Shown here: positions 23,737-35,864 of the stretch, one piece after another | Position numbering within the stretch: the first letter of the stretch is position 1 | Layout of the letters: every line of letters begins with the position of its first letter | Origin: Heterodera schachtii | Taxonomy: Eukaryota; Nematoda; Chromadorea; Rhabditida; Heteroderidae | Direction: 5' to 3' | NCBI GenBank assembly: GCA_023374025.1 | Contig: SIJG01000016.1 | Location: 434,001-498,000, forward strand | DNA: 64,000 nt | Made by a program: the position numbers and the translations under genes | The notes under the pieces: generated by a model | The model's database searches: none | Told to the model about the DNA's origin: nothing | The model's input: only the letters and a program-made list of their open reading frames with translations

Positions 23737-26700
23737 TTAATGCTTCATTCTTTCGGGACAAAAATTGCATGAAAAGGCGCAATTCCTTCGCATATATCGC
23801 ATCTGAATGAATGAAGGGGAGGGAGAGTTGAATGTGGCCGTTTGCCTGTCTGTGATTTCTACCTGTTCTATGCACACCAAGGGATGTGCCCGTATCCAAA
23901 AGGCACACGAAGACCTCTCGTCCCGGCACGTTTGTTGCTCTGGAGGAGCCGTTGCAGCCGCCATCGTCGTCAGCTTCGCTTCCTCTTCCCCTTGTCCCTC
24001 CGCTTTACGTTCCGCTAACAATGCCCTCCAATAGTCTCCCAGCGAACCTCCGGTTTGCTTGCCCCTTCTGTTGCCTACCAACACTCTTCTCACCGTGCCA
24101 TCGTCGCCCCTCTGATGGACATCGAATTCGGTGAAATTGTCCGAATTCAATTTAAAGGCGGTTATAATTTTTATTAAAGGAAAGGCAGTAGCTGCAGCCA
24201 GAGGAGAAGCATCTGTATTTTTGAAAAAAAGAAGTGACTTAGGTATTAGCCTGAAAATGGACACAAAACGCATTTTCAAGGCGTCGGCACCGCCCCCCCC
24301 CCCCCCCGCCGCCCCCTCCGGCGATTTGGCAATGCCCCAAATTCGGGAGAAGATCCCTCCCCCGCCCCCTCCGAACACGGACCAATCTCGTCAATTTGTT
24401 CATTTCTTTGCTCGTGTTCATTGCCGGTGTCCAGCACAGTCGTTGAAAAGGCATAAGGCGCCTCTGTTGTTGTCCTTTCTTCGTTTTTTGAAGTGTAATT
24501 AGCGTCATTTTGACGAATATTTTCCACTGTCATTAAATTAAAAACGCAATATTCACTTTAATTAATTAGCCCTTTAAATTTAAACCTTACGGTTCAATTG
24601 CTTCTGTTGACGATGGACCGCTAGTGATTTTTGTGTTGTTGTTAAGCGCCGAGTTGAAAACGATGGAAGAGTGAAACGGAATTGTGTGGAGTGTATTTGG
24701 GAAGGGGGCGATGGAGTGGCGGATGGCTTCTCCGTGGAAACTGCCAGTGACGCAAAAGAATGGATAGAAATAGTGGATTCGATGTCCATCGCTAATTTCT
24801 TGGACAATGACACATTGTCCGCTTTTTTCGGCACAATGTTTTCCTCTCGCGACGATTCGGCCCCATTTTCTGTTGAATTTTCATTTTTCATTTTGGTCAA
24901 TTTCTCTGGCGACTCTTTCGTCCTTTCATTTTCATTTGTTGCAGATGCCTTTCGTGTTGTTTCATCTTCCATTGTCTCCGTCCTCACTTCTGTTCTGTCC
25001 CTTCCTTTTGTCTTTTCATTTTCCGTTGGCATTATTATTTTTGTCGCTTTGTTGGCATTTGTATTTGTCCTATTGTTAGCATTGGCTTCATCGATTATTG
25101 CAGTCGCCACCCGTGTCGTTTCATTCATTTTTGCCATTGGCACCACTTTTGTCGTGTCATTTTCCACTGCTGGCACCACTTTTATTGTTTTGGTGACATT
25201 AGTCGGCATTTGCTGTTCCCCCCTTTGTCCCCATTCGCTTCTGTCCACTTCCGCTAGCGCTTCTTCGTCTCCGCCACTTATCAATGCCGACACCCTTTCG
25301 CTGGACGTATTTTCCCCTCTCTCTGTACCCATTTTTTCTTCTTTCTCTTTTCCTTCTCTTCCATTTTCTTCCTTTCCTTTTTCTTCTCCTTCTCTTCCAT
25401 TTTCTTCCTTTCCTTTTCCTTCCCTCCCTTTTCCTTCTCTTCCTTTTTCTTCCATTGCTTTTCCTTCTCTCCCTTTTTCTTCCATTGCTTTTCCTTCTCT
25501 TCCATTTTCTTCCTTTCCTTTTCCTTCCCTCCCTTTTCCTTCTCTTCCTTTTTCTTCCAAAGCTTTTCCTTCTCTTCCTTTTTCTTCCCTCGCCTTTCCT
25601 TCTCTTCCTTTTTCTTCTTTTACTTTTTCTTCCATTGCTTTTCCTTCTTTTCCCTTTTCCTTTCCTTTTTCTTCCATTGTTTTTTCTTCTTTCTCTTTTT
25701 CTTCCATTGCTTTTCCTTCCCTCCCTTTTCCTTCTCTTCCTTTTTCTTCCATTGCTTTTCCTTCTCTCCCTTTTTCTTCCATTGCTTTTCCTTCTCTTCC
25801 ATTTTCTTCCTTTCCTTTTCCTTCCCTCCCTTTTCCTTCTCTTCCTTTTTCTTCCAAAGCTTTTCCTTCTCTTCCTTTTTCTTCCCTCGCCTTTCCTTCT
25901 CTTCCTTTTTCTTCTTTTACTTTTTCTTCCATTGCTTTTCCTTCTTTTCCCTTTTCCTTTCCTTTTTCTTCCATTGTTTTTTCTTCTTTCTCTTTTTCTT
26001 CCATTGCTTTTCCTTCTCTCCCTTTTTCTTCCATTGCTTTTCCTTCTCTTCCTTTTTCTTCCATTGCTTTTCCTTCCTTTTTTTCTTCTTCCTTTCCTCC
26101 TTCCTCCTCTGCTGTTCCTCCTCCTTCTGTCGTTCCTTTTTTCATTTGTTCCGTTGTGCCAATTGTTGTTTTCGCTGTGACAGTGCTTAAAAAACTTTTT
26201 GGTTGCGAATTTGTGGCGTTTTTCATCGATATTCCTGGAAATGATTGGTCAGCAGAAAATGCGAATCCAAAAATGATTGACCAAAGGACGGAAGAGGGAC
26301 GGATGGAAGGACATTCTCCACGAGTACCCCCTGAATGACCACTTTTATCGCCTCGAAAGTTTCGATCGCCGTGGGCACGAGTTCCTCCTGGCGTAGAATG
26401 AATCCATTGGACACTGAAACGGCACAGATTCATTTTGGTATAAGACGGTTTAAAAAGCCAAATTTGCAAGTATTCAGCCGAACTTACCCCTCAGTTGTGG
26501 TCTCAATTCCACCAAATAGACGAATTTGACTCCCAAAGTCTGCTTGGCCCAGTCGTCCGACCCTCCGGACGCTGGTGCTGTTTAAACAAATCATTCGCTT
26601 GCATTGTGCCCTTTTGCTTACACAAAAGGTCGGCTCCTGTGCCAACTTTGTAATTTGTGCCGTAAACCTCGCGAAGTCGAGCAGTCGCACTCAGTGCCAA

Positions 26701-28940
26701 ACTTTTCACTTTGGCCACGTCATTGGGGAACTTTGTGGGGAGAGGGGAGGGGGGAGGGTGAGAAAAGCAATAGGAAAAGCAATGCGTACGCTTTGGTATT
26801 CGTGAGAGAAGGGATGGATCCATAATTGGGCATAAGTATGCAGAGTGATCTCAATTGGAATGATTTTGGCTCATTTGACGAAGGGGGACCCACAAAGGCA
26901 TCGACGCGTCCCTTTATTTCTTCATCCTGCAGGAAATCCGCAATTGCTTTCGCCTCCGGCTCACTGAATGCCTTTTTGCCAGCGAACAAATTGGAGCAGG
27001 CGTTCAGAGAAGAGCCCGTCTCTGCCCAATGGAAGTCGAAGTTTCTGAACACGCAAAATGTGCCATAGGACAACCCATCGGCGCAGCCCTTCCGCGTGCC
27101 AAAGGTCGTCCGTCGTTCGTTTACTCACCGGTTAAGGTCCACCCCTCGGCAGCAGTGAATTCCACCCCAAATTGTGCGCGAGCATTGTTCGGGCGAGCGG
27201 TTCTTGCGCCATAGGCGAATTTGGGGCTTTACGCTGCTCCGGGAGTATTCGAAACCATCCTGAAAAAGGCGGAAACGGACAGGATCTGATCACTTTTGGT
27301 CAAATTACGGGGTTTGTGCAGGGGACGATGACGAAGTCAATGTGATTGAGGGCATTGGTGAGGAAAGGGTCCTTTTCATAGGCCCAGACCAGCTGATTTA
27401 TCTGAACAGTTGGCGTTTTGTGCCTCCATTCTTTGCCCAATTGAAGAAACAAACGATGAACAAAGCTGTGTGTCCACTTGCCCACTGACAAAGGGAGGGA
27501 CCAAAAGCCTTTGGGGGCCAATAAAAGCAATTAATGAACCTCCCGCGCGTGCATATTCCCGTCAATCCAAAACACTCGTTTTTTGCGCATTTTTCTCGAG
27601 TTTTTCGGTTTATGCTCCGAATTTGACGGCTGTGGGAAAATCTGTCCGTTATAGCCAATCTAAACGAATGGATGGAGGGGGGGGGGGGGGTAAATGAATG
27701 CGTTCGCTTCGCCCCTCCCAGGCGCACTTTGACTCCCTCAATGGAGCGTCCCTCGTGGGTGCTGCCCAATTGGACGAGTTGTACCTGTGATGTAACGGAG
27801 GAAACGGAAGAGGTGCAACGGGAAACAAAAGTGCCACTAAAACCAACCAGATTCGGGTAATAAAACTCCAAAGTTCGCATATAACGAACCTAAAATTACA
27901 AAAAGGCGTCAACGGCTGATGGAAATGTCCCCTCCGGCGATTTCCCCCCCCCCCCTCCCACCATTTCGCTATAGCCCGTGTATTCGCCCCACGCGTAATC
28001 GACACCACGCAACTGTCCGATCTGATCAAATGCTGAAAGTTAAATAGCAGAATATTGGTTGGCAAAGAAACAGTGCTTTGGGGTGAGTCTTGCCACGGAC
28101 CATAGGATTGTTTGTGGCCATTGTCCACGGCGGGCGATGGGTCCCTTCTCCGACTGCGAAGGAATGCCTCTTCCGCGTCCACCCCTTTCGGCTCCCCCTT
28201 TTGCACTGTTCGCTTTGTTTCCGTTTGGAATTCGTCACGCATAATTAGCCTTTGTGGGGTTAATTACTGACCAATTAACTTTGCCGATGTGGTCAATTAG
28301 TTGGCCTTCATAGACCATTCACTCACTTCTGTACGTCATCGACTGTCATCTCCACGTGGAGGTGAGGATATTCCGCCAGAAAACGTTGGAACGTTTCCTT
28401 CCCCTCGGGGGAAACCATCACATCGGCGAATTGGCCCGGATGGGCCGACTCCAACCAAAAATCCACCTGAGAACCAATGAATGGCACAGTGATCAGTCAG
28501 TGATCACCCATCTCACTGATCATTCCCCTTAGTTCCCCGTTTCTTGCCTCGGCATTTTCCTTGGCAATTTCGCTCAGTTTTCGCACTGCCTTAACGTCTG
28601 ACCAATTTTCAGTGAATATTCTGAACACTCGGAAAACGTCTCCATTTCTGAACTTGGCAATGTTCAATAACCGGGGAAGTGTTCTGTCTCCCTCACTTTT
28701 GCTGATTTTGACCATTTTCACTGAAGGCATTGTCAAAATTTCCTTCCATCGAAGAGACGGAGGCATTTGAATTGGAAAAGGGAGAAGAAAAGGGGGGAAG
28801 GACCAGCAACAAAAAGAGAGGGGGGAGAAAGGACGAGGGAAAAGGACGACGGAAAAGCATAGGAAAAGCCTAAAATGAATGGCAAACGCATGGAAAAGGC
28901 ACAAAGAACAATCAGACAGACAAAGAGGGGATGATTGCAA
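23737..28940 (-). CDS. M14 metallocarboxypeptidase with long Glu/Lys/Gly repeat and C-terminal ShKT domain
   Basis: Read 3' to 5' on the map. Propeptide: GDVFRVFRIF, a GC-AG intron (donor GAG|GCAAGA at 28547), VDFWLESAHPGQFADV...VDDVQK. Peptidase: THEGRSIEGVK, zinc ligands in DGNMHAREWASG, CTNPDGFEY, WRKNRS, GVDLNRNFDFHW, ITLHTYAQLW and LVELRP, covering His, Glu, Arg, Asn-Arg, His and the general-base Glu. The position usually Tyr (...Y-x-ASGxS-DW) reads LSPASGGSDDW. After about 26270 the frame continues across a 47-nt intron into a 550-residue tail of GREGKAMEEK-type repeats and Thr/Asn/Glu-rich sequence, then via two more in-phase introns into a six-Cys ShKT domain (TCRDERSSC...WIRAHPLVC...MRRNCAFSCNFC), stop 23737. 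Nematode SURO-1-type carboxypeptidases also combine M14 and ShKT. Signal peptide exon not fixed. Confidence 0.88.
25320..26110 (-). repeat. Coding low-complexity repeat, nested units
   Basis: Minus strand codes strings of EEKGREGKAM and KEKEEKTMEEKG. The 300-bp block at about 25420-25720 recurs almost exactly at about 25720-26020, a segmental duplication on top of the 15-36 bp short units. Pure purine strand (A/G) here, so triplex or slippage-prone DNA is likely. Confidence 0.9.
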
Positions 28941-29358
28941 ACGAACAGATTATTAATTAACGGATGCTAATTAGTGGGGGTGACCACTGCCACGAAGTTG
29001 GAGGAAAACGACCGGCGGAGGCGGGGATAAAAAATAATTATTTTAAAATAATTGAAAATTTGGGAGGGCTTTTGGTCCGGTGAGTGTTTAATTGGTAAAT
29101 GAATCAATCAAATCAGTGGAGACAATTAGTCAACACACGTAAGCTGCTGCAGATCAATTTCCGCAGATAAACGCCGGATTTGCGACGGATCCATGGAAAA
29201 CGGAGGGCACACATTCCCCCCCCCCCCCCTCCTTCACTAATGAAATGTCAAAGCAGACGAGACACATCGTAATGAAGAAACAATCAATGAAAAAAGTAAA
29301 AAGAACATCAACAATATACAATACAATATAATAAAAGAAAATAAAAATGAGATCTTTT
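28941..29358. other. Intergenic, no gene seen
   Basis: AT-rich, with a poly-C run at about 29217-29230. No supported ORF. Confidence 0.5.
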
Positions 29359-32130
29359 TTAATCATCGCCATCTTTCGACATTTGCCCTTCGTTCTCATT
29401 TTCCTTTGCTGCCGACAATTTATCCGAATTCACTCTGCCAAATAACATTTTGTTGTAGAGGTGAATGATGCGGGCCTTTGCTCTGCGTGGAAACATTAAG
29501 CCAAGCACAAAAAACAGCACAAATCGCTGGACAACGAAATTGAGGAACACCTGAAAAGGGAGAGAAAGAGAAAGTGCCAAAGGGGGCAACCCAAATCAGA
29601 CGGACCTGCAGCAGAAACATCACAGGCAATGGGACCATGAGATACCACGTGTTGAAAGTCCAATTGGGCGCGCTCGGCTGACTCAGACAGTGCAAATTGT
29701 CCAAATGTTTGGTGATATTCTCGGCGTATTCGAACTGCAACACATTGCGAAGAAGTTCAGCAACTGCGCCAGAGCCATTCACAACCTGTCGAGAGAAAGA
29801 ATTGCAAAAATGCATCCCAAGATAGAAAAAGCACACAATGTTCAGACTGGCGCCTCCCTGCTGACTGCGGATGGTCTTCCCATGGATGACGACAATTTGG
29901 AGCATTTTAAAGAAAAAGTGGTCGACCACAATCACAATAATGACGACAAATACCAAAACGGACAGACGCACAGAGGAACTGACCATTTTCTTTCTCTCTT
30001 CGCTGTGTGGCAAACTAAAAGCAAAAGTGTAAATAAACGATGAAAAAGCGGACAAATGGTAATTCGTACCCGTAAGGACTGATCACTTTGTTATGCTTTT
30101 TCTCGGGCTTTCGCAATTTGCCGAGAAAAACTTTTCCCATTTCATTTCTTTTTGCATCGATGCGCCTTAAATTCGAAAAAATGCAATGAATGGAAAGAAT
30201 GGAGAGACCAAAAGTAAGGTGTTGTGAAGAAATTTTGAAATTCGATGTCGTTCAAATAGCAGAGAGTTGTTTTCACACAATTTTTGAAGAGGAGATAGGT
30301 GAGCAGCACCACAACGAAATCCAACACAAGGCTGAACGAGCCCAAGAAGACCTTCAAAAGACAAAATTACGATTCATTTAAATTCATTGTATTGTTCTTT
30401 TTTTCCTGGAATTTGCCTGAAGAATCTTCACGTCGTGCTCCAACTCATTGTGCAGCTGACTCGTCGAATATCCCCGCTCAATTTCGGGTTGTTCCACCGC
30501 TTGGAAATGCAACTGAAAGTGTTCAAATGGAACGGAGCAAATCAACGAAGAAAACCGACGTTCAGTTGCAGTTGACGTTCGATCTGTTTGCTCACATTCT
30601 GAAGGCCGTACATTTGGCCGTCCAACTCAGGCGTAAAGAGCATTTCGTGCTCTTCTTTGCCCGAGTCAGTGCTCTTTCCGAGTTCACAAAATTTGACGGA
30701 CATTTCGCCGACTTTTTTGGCCTTAAAATGGGAGGAAATACGGCGTTCGGAAGGACAAAAGGAAAAGCACTTGACATAAGCTGAGAGCATTTATGCGAGA
30801 ACAAGCGAAGGAATCGAGTGGCCATGGGATGGCGTCGTAACAGAGACTCTAAAACAAAAAACAAAAACAATAGCGAACATCACACTCGGCCAACCTGCGA
30901 TTGTTGCAGCCTTTTGTGACACGATTCGACCGAACTGGCGAAAATATATTTGCAACGGCGTTCAAAACGGCGCACAATGGCGCGGCCGAGTTGCGATTTG
31001 AGCCTTTTCCATGCCGGCTTCGCCGCTCGGTCCATTGTCCCGACGGAGGGGTCCTCCCCTTCGGTAAGCAGTTGACGGTCGGCAATTTTCTTAAAAATTC
31101 TTTAGTAATGTTGCCACAAAAAGGGAGGATTTAACACCCCTCGCCCGTGAATCTCACAATCAAAAGCAATCACTTGGGCCGTGTCAATAATCGCTGCCAA
31201 ATGGGAATCTTCTTCGCTGTCCTCCTCAACGTCGTCGTCAAAGGGTTGAAGCAAAGACTTCAGCGTATGGACGACTTTGTTTCCAATCGTTGTAACTTTT
31301 CCTAATTGGTGGAAAAAATATTGTCAGCGATAAAATTATACAAATACCAAAATTTTTCTCAAAAAGTGCTTCGATTGGACCCGCTTGCAATTCCATTCGA
31401 CTTTTGGTTATCCGCGCTTGAAGTTGCAAATGACAGACCGTTATCATCGTGGATATGTTGAAATTTTGAATGATATTTTCAATGGGTCCTTTGAAGAAAA
31501 AAACGAATGTATTAAAAAAAACATGTTGAATGAGACTTTGCATCACCTTTGTTTAGGTTTTCGACCACAAAAACTGAGAGTAATCTGCAAATTGAATCGT
31601 TCACTGATTGTGCCGACCAATGCCAAAACCGACCCCTGCCCGGTGCTGCCCAAACTGGCGAACAGGGCACAGCCGAGAGAAGCACGGACCAACTGAAAAC
31701 GAACATCATTCAGCGTGGAAGCATCCGTTGGAGACCACCAACAGGATTAAGCGTATAGGACAGGGCGGAAGAGACGATCATCAGCCATTTGACAAAGTCC
31801 TTCCAGAACGGGTTGATCAGAATGGAATCGGCGAAGTTGATGCGATACCAAGCCAAGTGGTAAATGAGAAGCGCAATTCCGAATCCGACGGGCAAATTGT
31901 ACAGCAAACGAAGCGCGTAATAATCCTCGGAACTGCTGAAAAGGAATATTTGTTAGAAGAGAAGCAATATAAGTTGATCTTCTGTGCCTGTACAAGAATA
32001 TGTCCGCAAATTTTGTCCTTTTCTTCTGAATGCGAAGTTTTTCGCGCTTTTCTTCGACAAAAAACATTTCAAATAAACCGCCTCTTTTAAACTTCAACCA
32101 CTGTTGACGGACTTTAGTCAAATAATACAT
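29359..32130 (-). CDS. DC-STAMP domain membrane protein (SPE-42/DCST-like)
   Basis: Start ATG at 32130 (MYYLTKVRQQW), stop TAA at 29359-29361. Exons read: a basic N-terminus; YNLPVGFGIALLIYHL and FVKWLMIVSSALSY (two membrane segments); SLGCALFASLG; GPIENIIQNFNIS; GNKVVHTLKSLLQPF; HKRLQQSQ; SLCYDAIPWP; ELDGQMYGLQNV; FLGSFSLVLDFVVVLLTYLLF; RIDAKRNEMGKVFLGKL; the hydrophobic SVLVFVVIIVIVVDHFF; WYLMVPLPVMFLLQ; and the C-terminal LMFPRRAKARIIHLYNK, which is the typical DC-STAMP end. Family members (SPE-42, SPE-49, Sneaky, DCST1/2) act on the sperm surface in fertilisation. No C-terminal RING is visible. One intron uses a GC donor (CAG|GCAAAT at 30416). The joint before GPIENI is ambiguous. Confidence 0.82.
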
Positions 32131-32173
32131 TTTTAAAATTACTGTACCTAAAATAATATACAGTAAGAAGCTG

Positions 32174-34664
32174 GGTAATAGTGAAGCTGGTGCCCCCCCC
32201 CCTTTTGGAAATAAAATTTTTTTCTTCTAATAAGTCATGAAAACACGTTTTATGTGGTTTTGAGGGTCGCTGATCATGAATATGACATTCTTTTCGACCA
32301 ATTCCGAATCCCGGACCCGAGTTCGAACAAAAAGTCGAAAATTCAAAAATTTTCGATTTTCAGATTTTTGTTCAAACTTTATTTAAATACACGAAAATGA
32401 ACCGAACTGGTTCTTTTCGGTTTTGTGACCCCCCCTGAAATTTTCAAATAAAAAGTCCTTTCTAGGGTAATTTATAGCGCTGATCACGAATATGACCTTT
32501 ATTTTTCAAAATTCCGAATCCCGAACCCGAACTCGAACAAAAATTCTACCTTCATAAATTACAAAGAAAACATATTTTTAGGGGTTTTCGAGGTCGCTGA
32601 AGACGGATATGACATTCATTTTGACCTATATAAAACTCTAACTAGAACAAAAAATGGATTTTTGGTAATAATAGGGATGGTACCTCATTTTTTCGAAAAA
32701 GAATTTTTTCAGTACCCAAAAAATAATAAACGGGAAATAACAATTTAAAAGCAAAATTCGCAAAAGGGAGCATGCGAAGACGGAGCAAGTAGTGGGGCGA
32801 GACGGAGGGCGGAGGAAAAAGTCTGACGAGCGCCACAGGCGGTTGACTGCGGGGGCCCGAAGGGCCCCCGCCAATCAGTCAACCGCCTGCGGATCACGCG
32901 CGGACTTCTTCCGTAGCCCGTAGTCTCGCCCCACCTACTGGCCGCCGTAGTCGAGTGTGCGGCGGTTTTTTAGCGCAATAAGCTAAATTAAATCTTTTAT
33001 ATTTGACGTTCTTTTACCATTTTCTGACTATTCGTTTAAAATAACGATTTTGAGTAGCTATAACATGCGTCGGTTCGACTCTTTATTCCATGATTTTTAG
33101 ACTTAGCTCATTAAGAGCTTTCGAATGATGGAAAAATTGAAGAATATGTGTACCAAACCAAATTCGACGAATGATATGTCATTCGACGCCTCTCGGTCTG
33201 TAATGCACGAATCCGAAAGAATTTTTTGGCGGAAACCACTTTGGGCCGAGTTATGGGCCCGGGACTGAAGTGGCCAAATGGCTGTGGGACTGAACCGTCC
33301 AAAGCCCTAAGACGCATAAAATGCAACAAAAAATATACCAATCTCTTCCTCTCGGCATGTAAAGGTTGAATCCGAAAGAATTTTTTATCCAAATGAAAAT
33401 TGAAAAAAGTTATGGGTCCTCAAAACCTCAAAAAATGACCTGATAAAAAAGTTTGTAAGGGACTGAATTGTTCAAACTAAAAGTGAATTGGTGAGTGTAT
33501 TTTGGCCATAACACCGCACACTCGACTACGGCGGCCAGTAGGTGGGGCGAGACTCCGGGCTCCGGAAGAAGTCCGCGCGTGATCCGCAGGCGGTTGACTG
33601 ATTGGCGGGGGCCCTTCGGGCCCCCGCAGTCAACCGCCTGAGGCGCTCGTCAGACTGCTTCCTCCGCCCTCCGTCTCGCCCCACTACTTGCTCCGTCTTC
33701 GCATGCTCGCTAAGGCGGGCGCTGCGCGCCCTAAGAAATGGATTCCTGGCAATTATAAACCAAGAGTAATCGACCCAGTACAAGTTTTTGTATCAGGGTC
33801 ATTTTTTGAGGTTTGAGGACCCATAACTTTTTTCAATTTCCTTTTGGATAAAAAATTCTTTCGGATTCAACCTTTACATGCCGAGAGGAAGAGATTGGTA
33901 TATTTTTTGTTGCATTTTATGCGTTTTAGGGCTTTGGACGGTTCAGTCCCACAGCCATTTGGCCACTTCAGTCCCGGGCCCATAACTCGGCCCAAAGTGG
34001 TTTCCGCCAAAAAATTCTTTCGGATTCGTGCATTACAGACCGAGAGGCGTCGAATGACATATCATTCGTCGAATTTGGTTTGGTACACATATTCTTCAAT
34101 TTTACCCGAATGATACCAAATTTGTTCAAAAATTTAAAAAAAATGGTTTTGACTGATTTTTAAGCTAATTTTCGTGATAAACCGGTTCAAAAACGGTTTA
34201 ATTTTCCAAAATGAATGTCATATCCGTCTTCACCGACCTCGAAAACCCCTAAAAATATGTTTTCTTTGTAATTTATGAAGGAGAATTTTTGTTCGAATTC
34301 GGGTTCGGGATTCGGAATTTTGAAAAATAAAGGTCATATTCGTGATCAGCGCTATAAATTACCCTAGAAAGGACTTTTTATTTGAAAATTTCAGGGGGGT
34401 CACAAAACCGAAAAGAACCGAACTGAATATCATCAGTGCTTCAGTAAAAGGTCATTTAAACCATTCTTAGACTAAAAATGGAAAATCAAAAAATTTGAAT
34501 TTTCGACTTTTTGTTCGAACTCGGGTCCGGGATTTGGAATTGGTCGAAAAGAATGTCATGTTCGTGATCAGCGACCCTCAAAACCCCATAAAACATGTTT
34601 TCACAACTTTTTAGAGGAAAAAAATTTTTCTTCCAAAAAGGGGGGCACCAGCTTCACTATTACC
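32174..34664. mobile_element. 2.5-kb foldback element, TSD AGAAGCTG
   Basis: Ends GGTAATAGTGAAGCTGGTGC in inverted orientation, with exact 8-bp duplications AGAAGCTG at 32166-32173 and 34665-34672. The arms are inverted copies of each other over hundreds of bases, enclosing two oppositely oriented GC-rich blocks (32770-32960 and 33510-33725) and inner arms (33080-33440 / 33800-34110). It has no transposase. It shares GGTAAT ends and inner blocks with the 18880-20947 element, so the two form a family. It ends 43 bp upstream of the DC-STAMP start codon. Confidence 0.92.
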
Positions 34665-34795
34665 AGAAGCTGATTGGGTTGTTAAGACGCGGAAAGCGGG
34701 GATTGATGAAATTTCATAAAAAAGAAATGTCGGATTTCTAAAAATGCGTCGCATTAAATTTAAAAAAAACACATTTTTTGGGGTTGGGGTCAGTT

Positions 34796-34890
34796 CCATA
34801 CCGCCATTTCCATACCGCCATTTCCATACCGCCGTTTCCATACCAGCCATTTCCATACCAGCCATTTCCATACCGCCGTTTCCATACTAA
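34796..34890. repeat. TTTCCATACCGCCA minisatellite
   Basis: About seven units of 13-16 bp (CATACCGCCATTTC with variants CCAGCCATT and CCGCCGTTT). Another unit appears after the adjacent MITE at about 35785, so the MITE interrupted the array. Confidence 0.85.
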
Positions 34891-34899
34891 GGTATTTAG

Positions 34900-35775
34900 T
34901 AGAGACCGGAAATTTCAAATTTGCGGATCCCGCTGCGGGACTGGAACTCAAAATTTTTTGCGGGACGGGATCCCGCGGGATTAATCCCGCAAATCCCGCA
35001 TTTAAAATTTGCGGGATCCCGCGCGGGATTGCGGGATTTTGGAAAATTCGAAATTTTTTTATTAAATTTCAAAAATTTCCAAAAATCAAAAAATACTGGA
35101 AAATAAATTTTTAGTGGCTGGCGGGATGCATTAAAGGGGGCTGATGGGTCGACTAAGATTTTTCGAATGGACCCGACGGTAAAAAGTTGATCGGAAATCA
35201 AATTATTAACGGTCCATAAATTTGACTATTTTGTAGCTTTTAAAAACCGCTTTTTTTGCGGTGCAATTTTCCAAAAAACTAGGAACAGGAGGGTCCGGCG
35301 GTGCCTTCGGCACCGCCGGAGAAATTTTTTGAAAATTAATGCGATTTGTTAATAGATTTTGTCTAAAATTGACCAAATCTCGCACTTTTAAACTCAATTT
35401 CTACAGGAATATTAAATAAAAGCCGATCCGGCGGTGCCGATAGGCACCGCCGGGAAAATTTCACTAATTTTGAATGAAATTTGCGAAGAAAAATGAGTTA
35501 ACTTTAATTAAATTTATTATTTAATTTATTTAAAAATATTTGGTATTCTGTCTTTGAAAAATTTTCAAAAAATCAATAAAACCCGCATAATCCCGCACAA
35601 AAAATCAAATTTGCGGATCCCGCTGCGGGATTGGAACTCAAAATTCTTTGCGGGACGGGATCCCGCGGGATTAATCCCGCAAATCCCGCAAATCCCGCAT
35701 TTTCCAAAAAATGCGGGATTGCGGACTGGGATCCCGCAAAATCCCGCGCGGGATCCCGTCCCGCGCCGGTCTCTA
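34900..35775. mobile_element. hAT-like MITE (TAGAGACCGG ends), TSD GTATTTAG
   Basis: 876 bp. Terminal repeats TAGAGACCGG / CCGGTCTCTA, exact 8-bp duplication GTATTTAG at 34892-34899 and 35776-35783. Subterminal regions are strings of GCGGGATCCCGC palindromes. Two GGCGGTGCC..GGCACCGCC hairpins sit inside (about 35295 and 35427). No coding sequence. Confidence 0.94.
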
Positions 35776-35864
35776 GTATTTAGGCCATTTCCATACCAAA
35801 AATTTTTCGAAAATTTTCAGGTAAAATTCAATAAATAGATACATAGGGGTTTTTCGACTGTTTG

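Noticed and set aside
24671..26338. 555-codon plus-strand open frame rich in Ser/Phe/Pro
   Set aside because: Mirror of the minus-strand GREGKAMEEK repeat; open only because the repeat unit is a multiple of three and lacks stop triplets.
18880..34664. CRISPR-like arrays among the repeats
   Set aside because: Eukaryotic DNA; repeats are inverted arms or minisatellites without unique, equal-length spacers.
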